DNA of 64,000 nucleotides from Pseudopyrenochaeta lycopersici (Eukaryota; Ascomycota; Dothideomycetes; Pleosporales; Pseudopyrenochaetaceae), in contig NHZP01000024.1 in the NCBI GenBank assembly GCA_003313425.1, positions 372,001-436,000 of the forward strand. The letters are read 5' to 3'. This document shows, in pieces, positions 1 to 11,819 of this stretch (within the stretch, counting starts at the first letter, position 1; every line of letters starts with the position of its first letter). The notes under the pieces are model-generated. The model saw nothing but the letters and a program-made list of their open reading frames with translations, searched no databases and was not told the origin of the DNA. The position numbers and the translations under genes are program-made.

Positions 1-1365
1 GGCAATCAAAGTAGCTAATTTCCTTTTGATAAGTATCTGTGTTCATTTAACGATGACATTTGACCCAAGGTGCGTTTGTAAGATTCATCAGCGCTGAGGG
101 TGTCCAGCTTCATTTCCAAAAACTCAAATGTTCAGAAAATACAGACATATTTCAGTCTTGATTGCAGGCTACAGGTATATGTACCACAGCTACTCAATCA
201 GCCTAACGTCCAATCGGCAACGCACTGGCAAGTGAAGTGTATACCCCATTCTTCACCAATCGCAAGTACTACTATTCGCAACTAAGAATATAGCATCGAC
301 ATGTGGTCGATTGTCGAAATGTCTTTGAAGAGGTGTATTATATGACAGAATTTGGATACTTCACCATCTTAAGTGCTTCTAAGCGGGTTTCTTTGCAGTA
401 AATCTGATGTTACTAAAGCATTCCACTGACCAAAGCCAAATCTATGGGCGCGCTTGGTATGCAAAAAATGCACAAAATTCAGGATTCTATTGTTAGAAAT
501 ATGGAAGCTGTTAACAAGCATGGCTAGTTCTGCCACATGGAGTGCACTTTTGAAAGCTTGAGGACGACAGAAGTTGAAAGAGTTGGACACGCGACGTAAA
601 GCTTGAAGACGAGGTACCCATCATACAAGGTGATGATCACGCTCCGCTCTCAATTCAAGGCTGGCCGTCTGGCTCAAAAACAGGTAAATCAGATCAGACG
701 GACTTCAAAAAGCCGCCGCTAGTTAGATCTTGAGCCAGTGACCAGCCATCAATCAAAGTCGCCAAGGCTTCTGAACTGCTGCTACATTGAAATCCTAGCT
801 CAAGAAGATCACCGGTCTTCTCAAGAAATCTGCATAGTTAAAGGCATTCATACGACTCTCAGTAACTAGCCAGGGTCGTGTTTGTTTGGGAAGCATAATA
901 GCGGGCTTGACAGGTGAAATGTGGGTGTACAGAAATCACGGCTTGTAAAATAACACCATTTTCCTAAACCAGCTAACAAAAATGCAAACACTGTTGTCCT
1001 CTTCTACAGCTGTTACATTTCGAAGTCAGCAACGACGTGTTTTAGCTCCGCGGTGCTTCGCGGTAGAGGCGGACCATGATTCGATTTGTTCACTATTTGG
1101 TCATCTCATTATTCGCCTAGTAACAATAACCGGATATCATAAATCAGTACCAGTATGATTATTGCTCCTTCCAGAGGATCCAATCATAGTAACGGATAAA
1201 GATTACTTTGTTTTGAGAATTATTGAGGTGGCTGAACATGTGTCGTCATTTGCCAGCGTTAGCCTCATGGTCCAAGCGTCTTGAAACGTCGAATACCAAC
1301 AGAGCTCTGATGTAGCTGCACGTTGTACAAGTATTGTTCATATGACAGTTTCTGACTAACGCTAG
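1..1365. other. Intergenic, no gene recognised
   Basis: Only short ORFs are present, none with recognisable family features. A small inverted repeat (CCGCG ... CGCGG) lies near 1047-1062. The stretch ends with a TGACTAACGCTAG string at about 1353-1365 that resembles an intron branch site plus acceptor feeding the coding-like remnant that follows. Confidence 0.5.
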
Positions 1366-1709
1366 TTTATCAATTCATTCGCTCCGATCCGCGCCTATTT
1401 TGACCGCTTATGCGCCCGTGAAGATCTTGAGTCTTCGCGTTACACAGCCATGCACGGAATCTTCGGGCTCTCCGTGCAGCTGCTCAACTCGTTCAATCCG
1501 GCAAACTTCGGTAAGTGGCTGCAAATCTGCCAGGACTTCTCGTCATTCGTTGACCTGGAGATCACTGGGGTTTTGCTAACAAAGGAAAAGCCCGACTTGG
1601 AAATCAAATACCAATCCATGAGGAACACAACAATGTGAAGTGTAAGTACCTTGATGACCGCCACATCAACATACGAGGTTTGGCAGAAGTCAGAGAGAAC
1701 CGGAACTGA
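1366..1709 (+). pseudogene. Coding-like 3' remnant, identity unknown
   Basis: Frame 1366-1510 is open. It ends at a good donor (GTAAGT at 1511). A CTAAC branch and acceptor end at 1584. Joining 1510 to 1585 keeps an open frame to a TGA at 1707-1709 and gives an ordinary-looking protein tail (segments such as GNQIPIHEEHNNVK and YLDDRHINIRGLAEV). A second GTAAGT at 1642 could splice instead towards the downstream phosphatase frame. I do not recognise the family. No convincing upstream exons were seen, so this may be a 3' remnant of a broken gene or part of a mis-assembled 5' end of the phosphatase gene. The exon structure is my inference; only the open frames and splice signals are seen directly. 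Confidence 0.3.
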
Positions 1710-1711
1710 GA

Positions 1712-3421
1712 TTGAAAGTAGCCACCGCGACTACAAAGTCGAGTCTGCCAGACTATTTTGTTACCGATGATGGGCACTTCCAAGGGCCAACACAAACTGG
1801 AGCCGCGCCATATCTTGCGCAAACAAATCTAGCACCATTCGCAGGAGTTTCATACATCCCAAATACGCCATTGGAAACGCAAATACCAATTGCAGGCAAC
1901 GTAGACAATAAGAATATCTTCCAGAGTTTAGCCAACATCAGCCCCTACTTCCCCAATCCTCGAGGGTTTGGTGTCAATGAGTACACGATACCTTCTGGAT
2001 CTAATGTCACATGGCTAAACATGGTCCACCGCCATGGCAGTCGGTATCCTGAAGTGAGCGGCGATGCGGCAGAGCGCACGCTGGGAAAGAAACTTACCGA
2101 CGCGGCTGGAAAGTTTACGGGTCACGGCCCACTTCAGTTCCTAAACGATTGGAAGTTTCTCCTGGGTGCTGAGATTTTGGTCCCAAATGGGAAGCAAGAG
2201 CTGTTCACTTCAGGGACACTGCATTACTACCATTATGGGCATCTTTATCCCAATAACGGGAGCAAGATCATCGTAAGGAGTACCACGCAGAAACGCATGA
2301 CAGAGTCTGCGGAGTACTTTCTTGCGGGCTTTTTTGGCCTAGGCTGGACACAGAATGCGACCCTAGAGCTGGCCATTGAGTGGCCCGGCTTCAACAACAC
2401 TTTGGCGGGCTATAAGAATTGCAATCATACAAACTGGGCCGTAGCCAAGCAGGGTAATATTCAACTATTTATATCATCGGCGTGCAAGCTAACAAAGTGT
2501 AGCTCTTATGGAATGGGTAGGAGTGTACCTTCACGACGCTCACCAGCGCTTCAGGGACAATATCTCAGGAGAGTTGGACTGGACGCTCAGCGATACATGT
2601 AAGCCTCACAATTCTACACGGAGCCTCGTTTTCTAAAGTGACTAGATAATGCTCAAGCTTTGTGCTCATATGAAACTGTTGCACTTGGTTTCTCACACTG
2701 GTGTGGGTTATTTACGTACGAAGAGTGGGAGGGGTATGAGTACGCTCTCGACCTCGCATTCCAAGCTGGTACTGGATTTGCTTCCCCTGTCGGCCGTGCT
2801 ATTGGCGTTGGTATGCTCGCATCCCCATCTCTGTTTGAATGATAGTTGTACTGACTCATACCAGGCTACGTACAAGAAGTCCTCGCTCGCATGCAACACC
2901 ACGTTATCACCAATCCAGCAGCACAGATCAATGTCACCCTCGATAACAACACCGCCACATTCCCCTTGGACCAGAACATCAACCTTGACTTTAGCCACGA
3001 CGCAGGCATTCTCAGCATACTAGTCGCATTTGGCTTGACACAGTTCAACGACGTGCTACCTACTAGCCACATCCTGAAGGATCGAGAATTTGTCCTTTCG
3101 CATCTCCAGCCTTTTGCCGGACGCCTGGACATCGAGGTCATCAAAGCGCCTGCGCCCGTGAATCCCAACAGGTCAGACAAGAAGACATATCTTGATGGCG
3201 AGCCTACAAGCTACGTTCATTTCATTCTCAATCAGAGGACTATACCGCTAGGAAGGAGTCACAAAGAGTGCGGTGACAGGGATGATGGCTGGTGTGAGAT
3301 GGAGACTTTCCTGAAGGTGCAGCAGAAACAGGTTGAGCTGGCGGACTACGACTATGCCTGCTTCGGAGATTATGAAAGTCCAAAGTATGGGGATATAACA
3401 GACGGGCGGCCGATAAGATAG
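1712..3421 (+). CDS. Histidine acid phosphatase / phytase-like protein, 5' end unresolved
   Basis: Predicted phosphomonoesterase of the histidine acid phosphatase branch of the phosphoglycerate-mutase-like superfamily, normally secreted. Exons: from 1712 or earlier to 2453, 2503-2598, 2658-2810, 2865-3421. They give about 515 residues in one frame. The N-terminal catalytic motif RHGSRYP (HRHGSRYP) is at about residue 105, and the C-terminal proton-donor HD is in FSHDAG. GFASPVGRAIG and several N-x-S/T sites also fit the family. Oddity: the open frame begins just after an in-frame TGA (1655-1657). The first in-frame ATG is the one inside the catalytic motif, so no start codon or signal peptide is visible. 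Either a short upstream signal exon was missed or the 5' end is lost. The family call is secure; the integrity of the gene is not. Confidence 0.8.
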
Positions 3422-6309
3422 GCTCGATGCTTTCGCAGTATAATACTGAACCTGAATGCTTCAGGTCTTGATCCAGGAGGGAGGCCTTTGGAGATATATA
3501 CATTATATAGAAGAACTAGGGCCTGACCTTCCCATACGGTTGTCATTCTGCTGTCTCATTGCCGTTTTCCCCTATCTCCTTAAAATGGTCATATCTGAAG
3601 CTTCATAGAGACATACCTGCATTGCATACTGTCACGTACTATGTCCTACCTCCTTTAGTTGACGAAGTGGACGAAGCAGAATTCAACGTGTCGGTACTGT
3701 AGACACAATCTTTGTGGTTGCAGAGAAGAGTGGATGTCCCACAGAACTCTTTTCGTCAATACGATATCCTTATTTCAAGGCGACAAGTACGTGGTGTCGG
3801 AATGGTTGAATGCCTGAGTGGGAGAAGTCGGTTCCAAGTGACAGGTAATTTTGCGAGGGCCATGGAGTTTAGGGAGTTCTGGCATTAGGAGGCGGGTGCT
3901 TTTGAGCAGCATTCGAGTGCATAGTGCTGCGAGGGCGTTTGTCCTTTTGTGTCATGGGTTGATGTTTTGTTAGCATTGGAGGTTCAAAGTCGTCACCATG
4001 AGTTATAAAAGTCATGTCTTTCTTCTCCTAATATTGGAGGTCCTGCGGAACTTCCCGTGACTTTATGTGATGGTGATGTATATAACCCCAGTAATAACAT
4101 AGTGACAATATTGATAATTAGTAAATCGCGCGGGCCGACTTGATGCAAGTCAGTTGAAAGCTACGAGGCGTTGTTACCGTGTCTTTTCGGATAATGTCCG
4201 AGTAATGTGACTTCCAGGATCAGCGATTATTCTCCGCGAAAATTGAAGATTGCGAACCCGAACATCCGAGGGATCGTCGCTAGGCAGGAAGGCGGTGACC
4301 TGCCTTCTTTCTCTCGTTTGATCCATACAAGAACGAATGGGGATGCGAAACCGGAGCGGATCGCACCGAAGAAGTAGGGATTTGCAACAATACCTATCTG
4401 CTGTCGAGACGCGGGATGAGAAACCACTGAGGCAAGAGGATGGCCCAAAGATGAGGTGAGACGTCACTTCATGGGGATCGTCGCGTAGTGTCGCATTAAG
4501 TCGTGACGTTACGCCTCCAGAACGAAGTCAGGATTTGAAGCTCGACAAGTTCAGGATTCCATGCCACTCTGGAGTCGCAATTGCATTTATCTCTGGAGAT
4601 ATTGCGACCAACTTTCAGAGTTACGCTTAGGGGTATTTAGAGTGGAAGGGTGCCGATCACAGATGATGGTAGCGCCTTGGTGTTTGTTGGCTTCTAAATG
4701 AAGAGGACGGTATACTTGGTGGATTGCGACATTTCTTACTTGAGTGGTGGACCCCGGGTGTATTCCTCCTAGTGAGCTTGGAGGGGAAAGATTGGCCCAT
4801 ACCATAGAATGTTGTTCTTAGCTCCGCCTCGCATCGAATGGCGGGACGCTGAACGGTCACCCAACGCGCAGGGTTGCACGATGATCAAACACAAAAGCTC
4901 GTCATTGGGCAGCTCGCTTTTAGACCGATGTACGTGCTCGGGAGTTTGTGAACACGATGGTGGTAGGAGAGGCGAGGATTCCCTCAATAGGAGTGGGTGA
5001 CAGGGCGTTTCTGTGGCTCGCAAAGACAACGAAAAAAAACTGCTGGTAATCTAACGGCGCTCGCAGAGCGTGTGGGTGGCAGCAGGCAGGCGCCGCAGGG
5101 TCCAACTCTTGTGCCGATCTCCTATAGAAATGGAGTAGCAGCCTTGACGAAACAGAAGCACCCAACGGAGCGATCAGCGCTCACGGCCGGTGTGAGAGGG
5201 GCAAGGGTGGGCGCGTGGACACGGGCAACCGGTAGGTTGATATTCAGGAAGGGTTTGGTTTTTCCGTGTCGTGTGCTGGGGATAATGGTATTCCCAGCGG
5301 CTCCTTGCGGCGCAGTAAGTCAGGAGGTTGGAAGAAGGATGGTATTTGCTGTTTGGAAGCTTCTACGATGCCTGCGACAGGCTGGCTGCCGAGCACTGCT
5401 ATACTAGAGACAGGAACAGGTGCCTCCTCGGGACGGGCGTGGGCAGGTGATTGGCCACATGTTGAGCCGTGAGTAGATTCGGGCAAATCGGCAGGTCTGA
5501 CAATGATGTCAATTGCGCTTGGTGCGACAAGGCGTTGCGGCGCTCGGTGTGGGACCGGGCATGCAAGCAGGGTGGTGGCCAAAAAGGACAGCAGATCTGC
5601 AGCGCACGGATCGCGGCCGACGTCATCTTCGACTGCCTTCTCGTTTGCGGTCACGGCTACGTGCTGATCAAGTGGCAGGCAACGGGCTTCATATTTGGCA
5701 TTGAACAAAACTGCCTGTTGCGCAGCCGTGTCGCAGCCTCCAAAGGCAAAGACTCGCACCCGCGCCCGCACTAGTTTCAAAGCTGCTCGAGGCGACACGT
5801 AGCTTACCACTCACCAGCAGTCCGCGGCGGGCGTCGATCGACATATCAAACCTGCCTGGTGTCGCAGCGTAGACTGGACGGTGTGCTCCGCTGACACGCA
5901 AATATCTTCACTCGCTTCGTTTCCTCGACACCGCCAGACGCAGCCCTCGACGGATCCAAAGCCGCGGGACCAGGCGACTGCAAGCCACCACGAGGTTGGC
6001 GAGACTCTCGGCCCTCAGTGCATTTCTCCCTCGCCTGCCCACATTCCTCCCAGCGTCCGCAACCAGCAGCATCACGAACGCAGGGGCAGCCAACTTCTGT
6101 GCCAGCGCTACGGGGACCCTTGAAATACATGCGGTTTAGCTTTTACTGGGGCCCGCTTTAGCATCCTTCGACAATACCCACCCACCACTTGACCATCCTC
6201 TTGGCGCCTACCCACACCCGTTCCAACGGCCGTGTCTGCCGAAATCTTGCCCACCTGGCTCCCCAAGCAAACTTCGACTCAGAGCCGCATCGCTGCTGCT
6301 GTTCCTGAA
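3422..6309. other. Long non-coding stretch, GC-rich from about 5.0 kb
   Basis: About 2.9 kb without a supported gene. ORFs up to 188 codons occur on both strands at 5.0-6.2 kb, but the longest (5244-5810, minus) lacks an ATG, no family signature is seen, and overlapping open frames on several strands are expected from the GC-rich composition. The 3' part (5.9-6.3 kb) is rich in C and CCAC tracts and probably contains the promoter and leader of the SCOC-like gene. Confidence 0.5.
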
Positions 6310-7051
6310 ATGTCCAGCCAGCCCCACGTCGCCATCACTCCCTACCCGACTGCTGCTGAGCACGGCGACCGCCGAGCTTCGTATCCAGACGACATGTCCA
6401 CCACCTCGTCCAACTCGTCCATCAGTGACCCGGACCAGCCCAAGCCAGATCCCATGCTGCAGACCCGGCCTCGCCTTGGGAGCAGGAAGTCCAGCGGCAC
6501 CATCATAATACCGCGCGACAGCCCCAATGTCGAAATGAAAGAGGAGGAGTACGACGACGACGATGCCCGAACCATGAGCCCTCGACGCAGCAGCGAAGAG
6601 ATAGAGAAGATGGGCCACGATGCCCGACAAGCGCTCATAGAGTAAGTCATCCTGTGCTTCTCACGCTGGGCCTCGATAGCAGTTCCTCGCAGCCGCTCTC
6701 ACCAGTGCCATCCGTCACTTCTTTGGACATGATTGCGCGACTACTGATCTCCCAAAACCGAGCCCATTCTCCATGCCCACCCGACTAACCACCTCCACTA
6801 GACAAGCCAAAGCCCTGCAAGCCAGCCTCATGGAGATCGTCGACCGCGTGGAAGTCGTAAAGAACGAGCATGAGAAACTTGAGGGCGGCAACAAATTCCT
6901 CCAATCGTAAGCCTATTCCACCACCTGTCGCAATCCTCTCTCTCTAACCAAGCACAGATACATTGGCGAGCTCATGCAAACGAGTAAACTCACCTCTGCG
7001 GGCGCTGCCAAAGGCTCCAAAACTAAAGGCAAAGGACGAGTGATTAAATAA
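6310..7051 (+). CDS. SCOC-domain short coiled-coil protein
   Basis: Three exons: 6310-6641, 6802-6906, 6958-7051. Both introns are GT-AG. The predicted product is about 176 residues. The N-terminal two thirds is Ser/Pro/Asp-rich and probably disordered, with an acidic EEEYDDDD patch. The C-terminal part (roughly residues 113-160) is a leucine-heptad coiled coil (ALQASLMEIVDRVE, FLQSYIGELM) matching short coiled-coil (SCOC/SCOCO) proteins, which act in Golgi and autophagy-related trafficking in animals. A basic tail (KGSKTKGKGRVIK) follows. The frame is open from a non-ATG upstream codon, but the first in-frame ATG is 6310. The fungal role is inferred only from the family. A general coiled coil without SCOC ancestry is the main alternative. 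Confidence 0.75.
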
Positions 7052-9859
7052 CAATCAGCGCTCCCATCGCCCAGGTCACCCGTCTGTAAAGAGGCCTTGG
7101 CCCGTGGAGCATATCATCATGTCGGCATTTCACCTAACCCCCATTGCATCATCGAAGCCACCTGTCTAACGAACCCAAATTACTACGCCATCATGATCAT
7201 CTACTGCCTCACTTATTGACCAAAAAGGACCTTCTTACCTCAGCACACAACATACAGAATATTTGTTCGCGTTCACGAGCGTTGCATAGCGGCACGGGAC
7301 AAAGGAGCTGGCGTTCACATCATTTTCCTTCGATTCCGCAGATCTGCTTCTGTCTTACCACCATTTAACAACCACATAACTTCTATACCACAACCCTGGA
7401 TCTGGACTTTCCGAGCGGTTGCTTGTTCTTCACCAGGTCAGATTGCAATTCAAAAAGGATATATTGCGTCTACCAGCATTGGCTCATGTTGTTTTCACAT
7501 TATTTAAGATACTGGACTACCACGGTGTTCTTGGAGTTGATCTTTTATCTATGGTGGCACATTGTTCACAGGACAGGGTGCACTCGCTTTGCCCATGGCG
7601 CAGAGGAAGGCATGCTCGCGCCTAGAGTCCTATTTGCTCTGCCTATATTGGGCACATGAGCTAGAGCCGCCCATGCAGAACGGCAAGGGAGCAGTAGATA
7701 TATCCTAGAGCTTACTACAGTTTCATGAATGAATATTCACTAGTTCAGAGTCATCCGAACTACAGTATCTCGCTTTCCCATGTTGCCTTGCTAATCAATA
7801 CTTGACGCCCTCCGTGCAATCCTAATCCAACACGTCGACATCCCCTTTCCCCTTCCCCACCAACCTTCCACCGCCATACCCACTGGCCATGACCAGCATG
7901 CGCAAACCCTCCAGCCCACCAATCGTCGGATCTCCGTTCCCGGTGGCAGGACAGCCCCTGCATTTCCCAGCTGCGGCGTTCCCCTGCGGCGCCTTTGATA
8001 AAATTCCGCCGAAATGCCCCACGAGACGAGAAACGTGCGGAACACAAACCCGGCACAGCGAAAGGAACATGGACCCACACCATGGGAATTTGCTGGTCTG
8101 TCCATCGTGACAGACGCCACTGCCGATAATTGGACTTGAACTTTCAATACGGTATGCTCCTCCGTGCCTGCAGTTGGTCTGTTTTTCTTACCTCCTTCCG
8201 ACGACGTACCCTTGCGAGCGTCGGATGGTGACCGGTGGCATGGGTGTGTGTGGGTGTGCGCGCGCGCACGTTTTAGCTATGAAAGGTAGTATATGTAGGT
8301 TGTGGCAAGCAAGTAGCAAGTGTGTGTGTGGGGAATGAGTGTATATTCTTTTTATTTTAGGATAAGCCAGCGCTTGCGCAGGATTGCATAGAATACCGTA
8401 GACAAAACCCATGCTGACTAGCGTCACATATTCCTGGTTCATAATATGACTGCCCACTGGTTATATTCGGAACTGGTAATCCAGTAAAGTAGGTCAGGAA
8501 GAACTTGCCCACCAACCACCCACCCCAGATACAACTAACGTTCCTTTCGTCCAACTCTCGCTGGCTTGTAAGCGAAATCCCACGTGCTGCCTTGCGGACC
8601 CCTCCCTGGTATATGCTATGCTTTTGTCGCCTTGCGGGACTATGCGAGTAATGCAGTCATCATCTCCTCAAATCGCCTTTTAGGAAGCTAATCCCGCATC
8701 CACTGGCATTAAGGCCCGATTGCCCAATATACACACACTTGTTTTCCCACTTGGGTCTGAGGGTTAGAAGGCCGGTTGGTTCAAGGCGACTGCTGTGTGA
8801 GAAGAGCGATTGACTCTGCAAACCTAGTCGCGATTACTTGGGTACATGCACGACAAGTCAAGAGCGGAAATTGCCGAGTGAGATGATGCTCTCATGATGT
8901 ATTTTGTCGGTACGGCGAAAGCAAGGCCTCTGCAATAGGGTTCACCGCCGGCCTGTGGAGTGGTTTGATCAGACGCGTACGCAATGTAGTGTGCTGGGCG
9001 AATGGGCTGACGCTGTATGTAGCTAGCTAAGATGCAAATCCATAGTAAAGTATTGGTTTTCCTGGGGTACGCGCCCTACACCAACTCAATGTCACTACTG
9101 CGCTGCACTCGACATTTCGATATCGGAGGGATGAGGGAAGGACACGTCAAGAACTGGATCCTATGGTGGATTACTACTACGGAAGCGCCGTACCCGTCAC
9201 CGCCAGCGCTATGCGCCTGACTAAATGAATATCGAAACTATATCCACTCCTCCAAAGTCATGGAACAGTTTAGAACTGAGTCGGTGGCTCTACGCAAGAC
9301 TAAAAATCGCCCTTGGTCGAAGAGGCTCCAGTCTTTGATACATGAATGCGTGGAGCAACTGTATATCATCAAACGTCCCTGGAACCAGCAGGACCCGTTT
9401 GAGTTAGCATGCGAGCCTCATCGTCGGTTTCGTCCGCAGTTCACCGAATGGTCTGTTATTATCTGCACCTCGTTACTTCGGCGCTTCTTTGATTGCTTGA
9501 CCGTTCATTCGATACTGCCTTTTACTGCCTCGATTGTTCTCATTCTCATCATTATCAAACCACAGACTATGCATGGTATACTTCCGATTGGCTTCATGTA
9601 TGTCCAACGCCTCTTGCCCTGAAACGCTTCCATTTTTGAAGTCAACCAAGTGGGGTCTTGGACTGGCACAATCCTAGAGGAATCAACAGACGCGACGTGT
9701 AGTCCAAACCATCTATTCGGCTCACATATGTACACTACCCCAGTCAGACAAATGAGCAAAATGGAATCTTTCTTTATCAGCTAAGTGTACACAAAATACA
9801 GTCGCCGTCAGCTAACGCTCAACTCGCTCCGTCATCGTCGCTCAATCAAGAATTCTTGC
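7052..9859. other. Long intergenic region with GT/GC repeats and unassigned ORFs
   Basis: No gene can be supported. A minus-strand ATG ORF at 7822-8070 is Gly-rich (GGLEGLRMLVMASGYGGG) and looks somewhat protein-like, but it lacks a convincing 5' exon and a recognisable family. A plus-strand ATG ORF at 9260-9622 (120 codons) has a hydrophobic C-terminal segment and no family resemblance. A simple GT repeat grading into alternating GC lies at about 8243-8270, with another GT run at about 8318-8330. Confidence 0.45.
8243..8270. repeat. GT/GC simple repeat containing GTGCGCGCGCGCAC
   Basis: A purine-pyrimidine alternating tract. The 14-bp core GTGCGCGCGCGCAC is self-complementary. Such tracts are prone to length change and to left-handed helix formation. 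No function is implied. Confidence 0.8.
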
Positions 9860-11531
9860 CTATGAGAGCATCCTGCTCATATCGCCCCTGATCCTGTTAT
9901 AATCGAGGAGACCCTCAATCTGTCCAACCGCTGAGACAGCGATGTCCTTGTCCCAGAGCTTGTTTCTCGCGAATTCCATAACGTCCTTTTCTGTGATGCG
10001 ACCAACAACGCGCTCGACCTCCTCAGGTGACAACCTGCGGCCAGTGGTGACGATTTGACGGCCGATATCCTCGGCAACGGCGGTGGTGCCGTCAAGGGCG
10101 AGAAGGATAGAAGCCTTGAGTTGGGCCTTGGCGCGTTCAACTTCGGCGGAGGTGACGTTCATTGATAGGCGGGACCATTCGCGCAGAGTGAAGTGGACGA
10201 GGTCGTCTACTTGGGTGAAGTTGGAAGTGGTGAGATAGATACCCCAGAGACTGAATATGTTAGTGTATGTAGACTAATAAGCCATAATTGGAGTCAGACT
10301 CACCCGGTATCAGAGTAGCTGGTGGAGAAGCTCATGAAGCTGTTCGCCAGGGCATGCTGCGAGACGAAGTTGCTGAGCTTGCTACCCAGGTATGCTGAGG
10401 TGCCCATGGCGCGGTCCCAGTTGCCAACAATGGCCTGTGTGACCAGAGCAGTGAAATAATCGGGATCGCTCCAGCTGACACCCTCTACGGCAATGGCGAT
10501 GTTGGCGGTTCCCATGGTGTCGTCACGGAGTCGGACCTCAGAGCCGATGAAGTCAGGCTTCTGCTTCTGCTCTGCGGCGATTGACTTGGCGGAGTAGTCT
10601 TGGGGCTCAGAAGGAACGCCGGCGAAGTGCTTCTCGGCAAGGTCTACGAGCTGCTGGTGGGGGATACCACCAGCGCCAACGAGGACCATGCGGTCGGCGG
10701 TGTAGTTGGTCTTGATGTAGTTCTCGAGGTCGGAGCGCTGGATGCTCTGGATGTTCTCCTTGGGTCCAAGGATGGTGCGTCCGAGTGGCTGGCCCTGGAA
10801 AGCGGTGGCGTGAAGGTGGTCGAAGACGACTTCCTCGAGCTGCTTGTCGACCTCCTCTTGTTCGCGGAGAATAACATCACGCTCGCGCTCGATGGCCTGG
10901 GGCTCGAGCTTGGAGTTCTGGAGGATATCGGAGAGAATGTCGACGGCTGCGGGGACGTCGTTGTTGAAGGCCTTGGCGTAGTAAACAGTGTTTTCGCGCT
11001 GTCACTCCATCAATATCCATCCTGTACAGCGTCGTAGCACTGTCTGCACATACCGAGGTGTAGGCGTTCAAGTGGCCGCCCATGTTTTCTATCTCAAGCT
11101 CCAACTGCTGCTGTGTGCGCTTCTGGGTACCCTGTCGCCCAACATTAGCGTCCCGTGCCCATGACTGCCATTGTGGCGTCTGCATACCTTGAAGGCAAGG
11201 TGCTCGAGGAAGTGTGCGGTTCCGTTGGTCTTGTCCGTCTCTGCACGGCTTCCAGCATCAATCCAAACACCGACGGTCGACGTCTGGGCCCACGGGGAGT
11301 GCTCGGTGGCGATCTGCGCAGCGGGGTCAATTGCAATCCTCAGAGGCCCTTTGGGGCGTGGCATACCGTGAAGCCATTGCTGAGCGTGGTCGACTCGGTC
11401 TTGGAGCCGTAGGTGACGGGCGTCGCAAGGCCTCTGGTCAAGGGCGACAGCTTGGACGACTTGACGGCGTTGATGGCGGCGCGAGAGCGCATGCTCCGCT
11501 GCAGGTTGAGTGCGAGCTGCCGGGAAGCCAT
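9860..11531 (-). CDS. MAS1: Mitochondrial processing peptidase beta subunit
   Basis: Five exons on the minus strand: 11531-11367, 11313-11188, 11131-11054, 10998-10304, 10250-9860, encoding 484 residues, the usual family size. The N-terminus is basic and Ser/Ala-rich, as expected of a mitochondrial presequence. The inverse zinc-metallopeptidase motif HFLEH is at about residues 89-93, after an Ala-Gly-Ser-Arg-rich segment and before GTQKRT, all typical of M16 beta-MPP. The glycine-rich stretch VLVGAGG and the C-terminal DGTTAVAEDIGRQ block also fit. With alpha-MPP it removes presequences from imported matrix proteins. All four introns have GT-AG ends and restore frame exactly. It is divergent from the SDH4 gene, with 288 bp between start codons. 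The complete catalytic motif separates it from the catalytically dead alpha and core subunits. Confidence 0.95.
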
Positions 11532-11819
11532 TGCGTCAGCTCGCGGTGCGGGAGAGGATGGGAGATGGGCGGTGATGGGGTCGGGGTGAGGTACGTCGAG
11601 CTGCAGCTTGGCCCAAGTGAGGTCGATGAGGTTCGAAATCTGCTGTCACGGGACTTCCCGGCTCCGACCGCTGGCCAATGAGCATGGTAGGAACGTCAGC
11701 ACTCCACACCCGAGGTATCATCGTCGACATCTTGAGATTCCCGTCTTTGACCATCTGCACGCCTCCACCACCACCACCGCCACCTCTCCACTCTCCATTG
11801 CACACGCAACACCGCTGCA
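11532..11819. promoter_or_regulatory. Shared divergent promoter of beta-MPP and SDH4
   Basis: 288 bp separate the two start codons. A CCAAT box (CCAATGA) lies at 11675-11679, almost exactly midway. A C/T- and CCA-rich tract lies at about 11760-11800 on the SDH4 side. CCAAT is the core site of the fungal HAP/AnCF complex, which controls respiratory genes in several fungi. Co-regulation of these two mitochondrial genes is my inference. Confidence 0.6.

Noticed and set aside
5244..5810. 188-codon minus-strand open frame in a GC-rich region
   Set aside because: It begins with GTG rather than ATG, has no family resemblance, and overlaps several other open frames as expected from composition.
7822..8070. 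Gly-rich minus-strand ORF that reads like a protein C-terminus
   Set aside because: No convincing upstream exon, start or recognisable family; kept only as a note in the intergenic entry.
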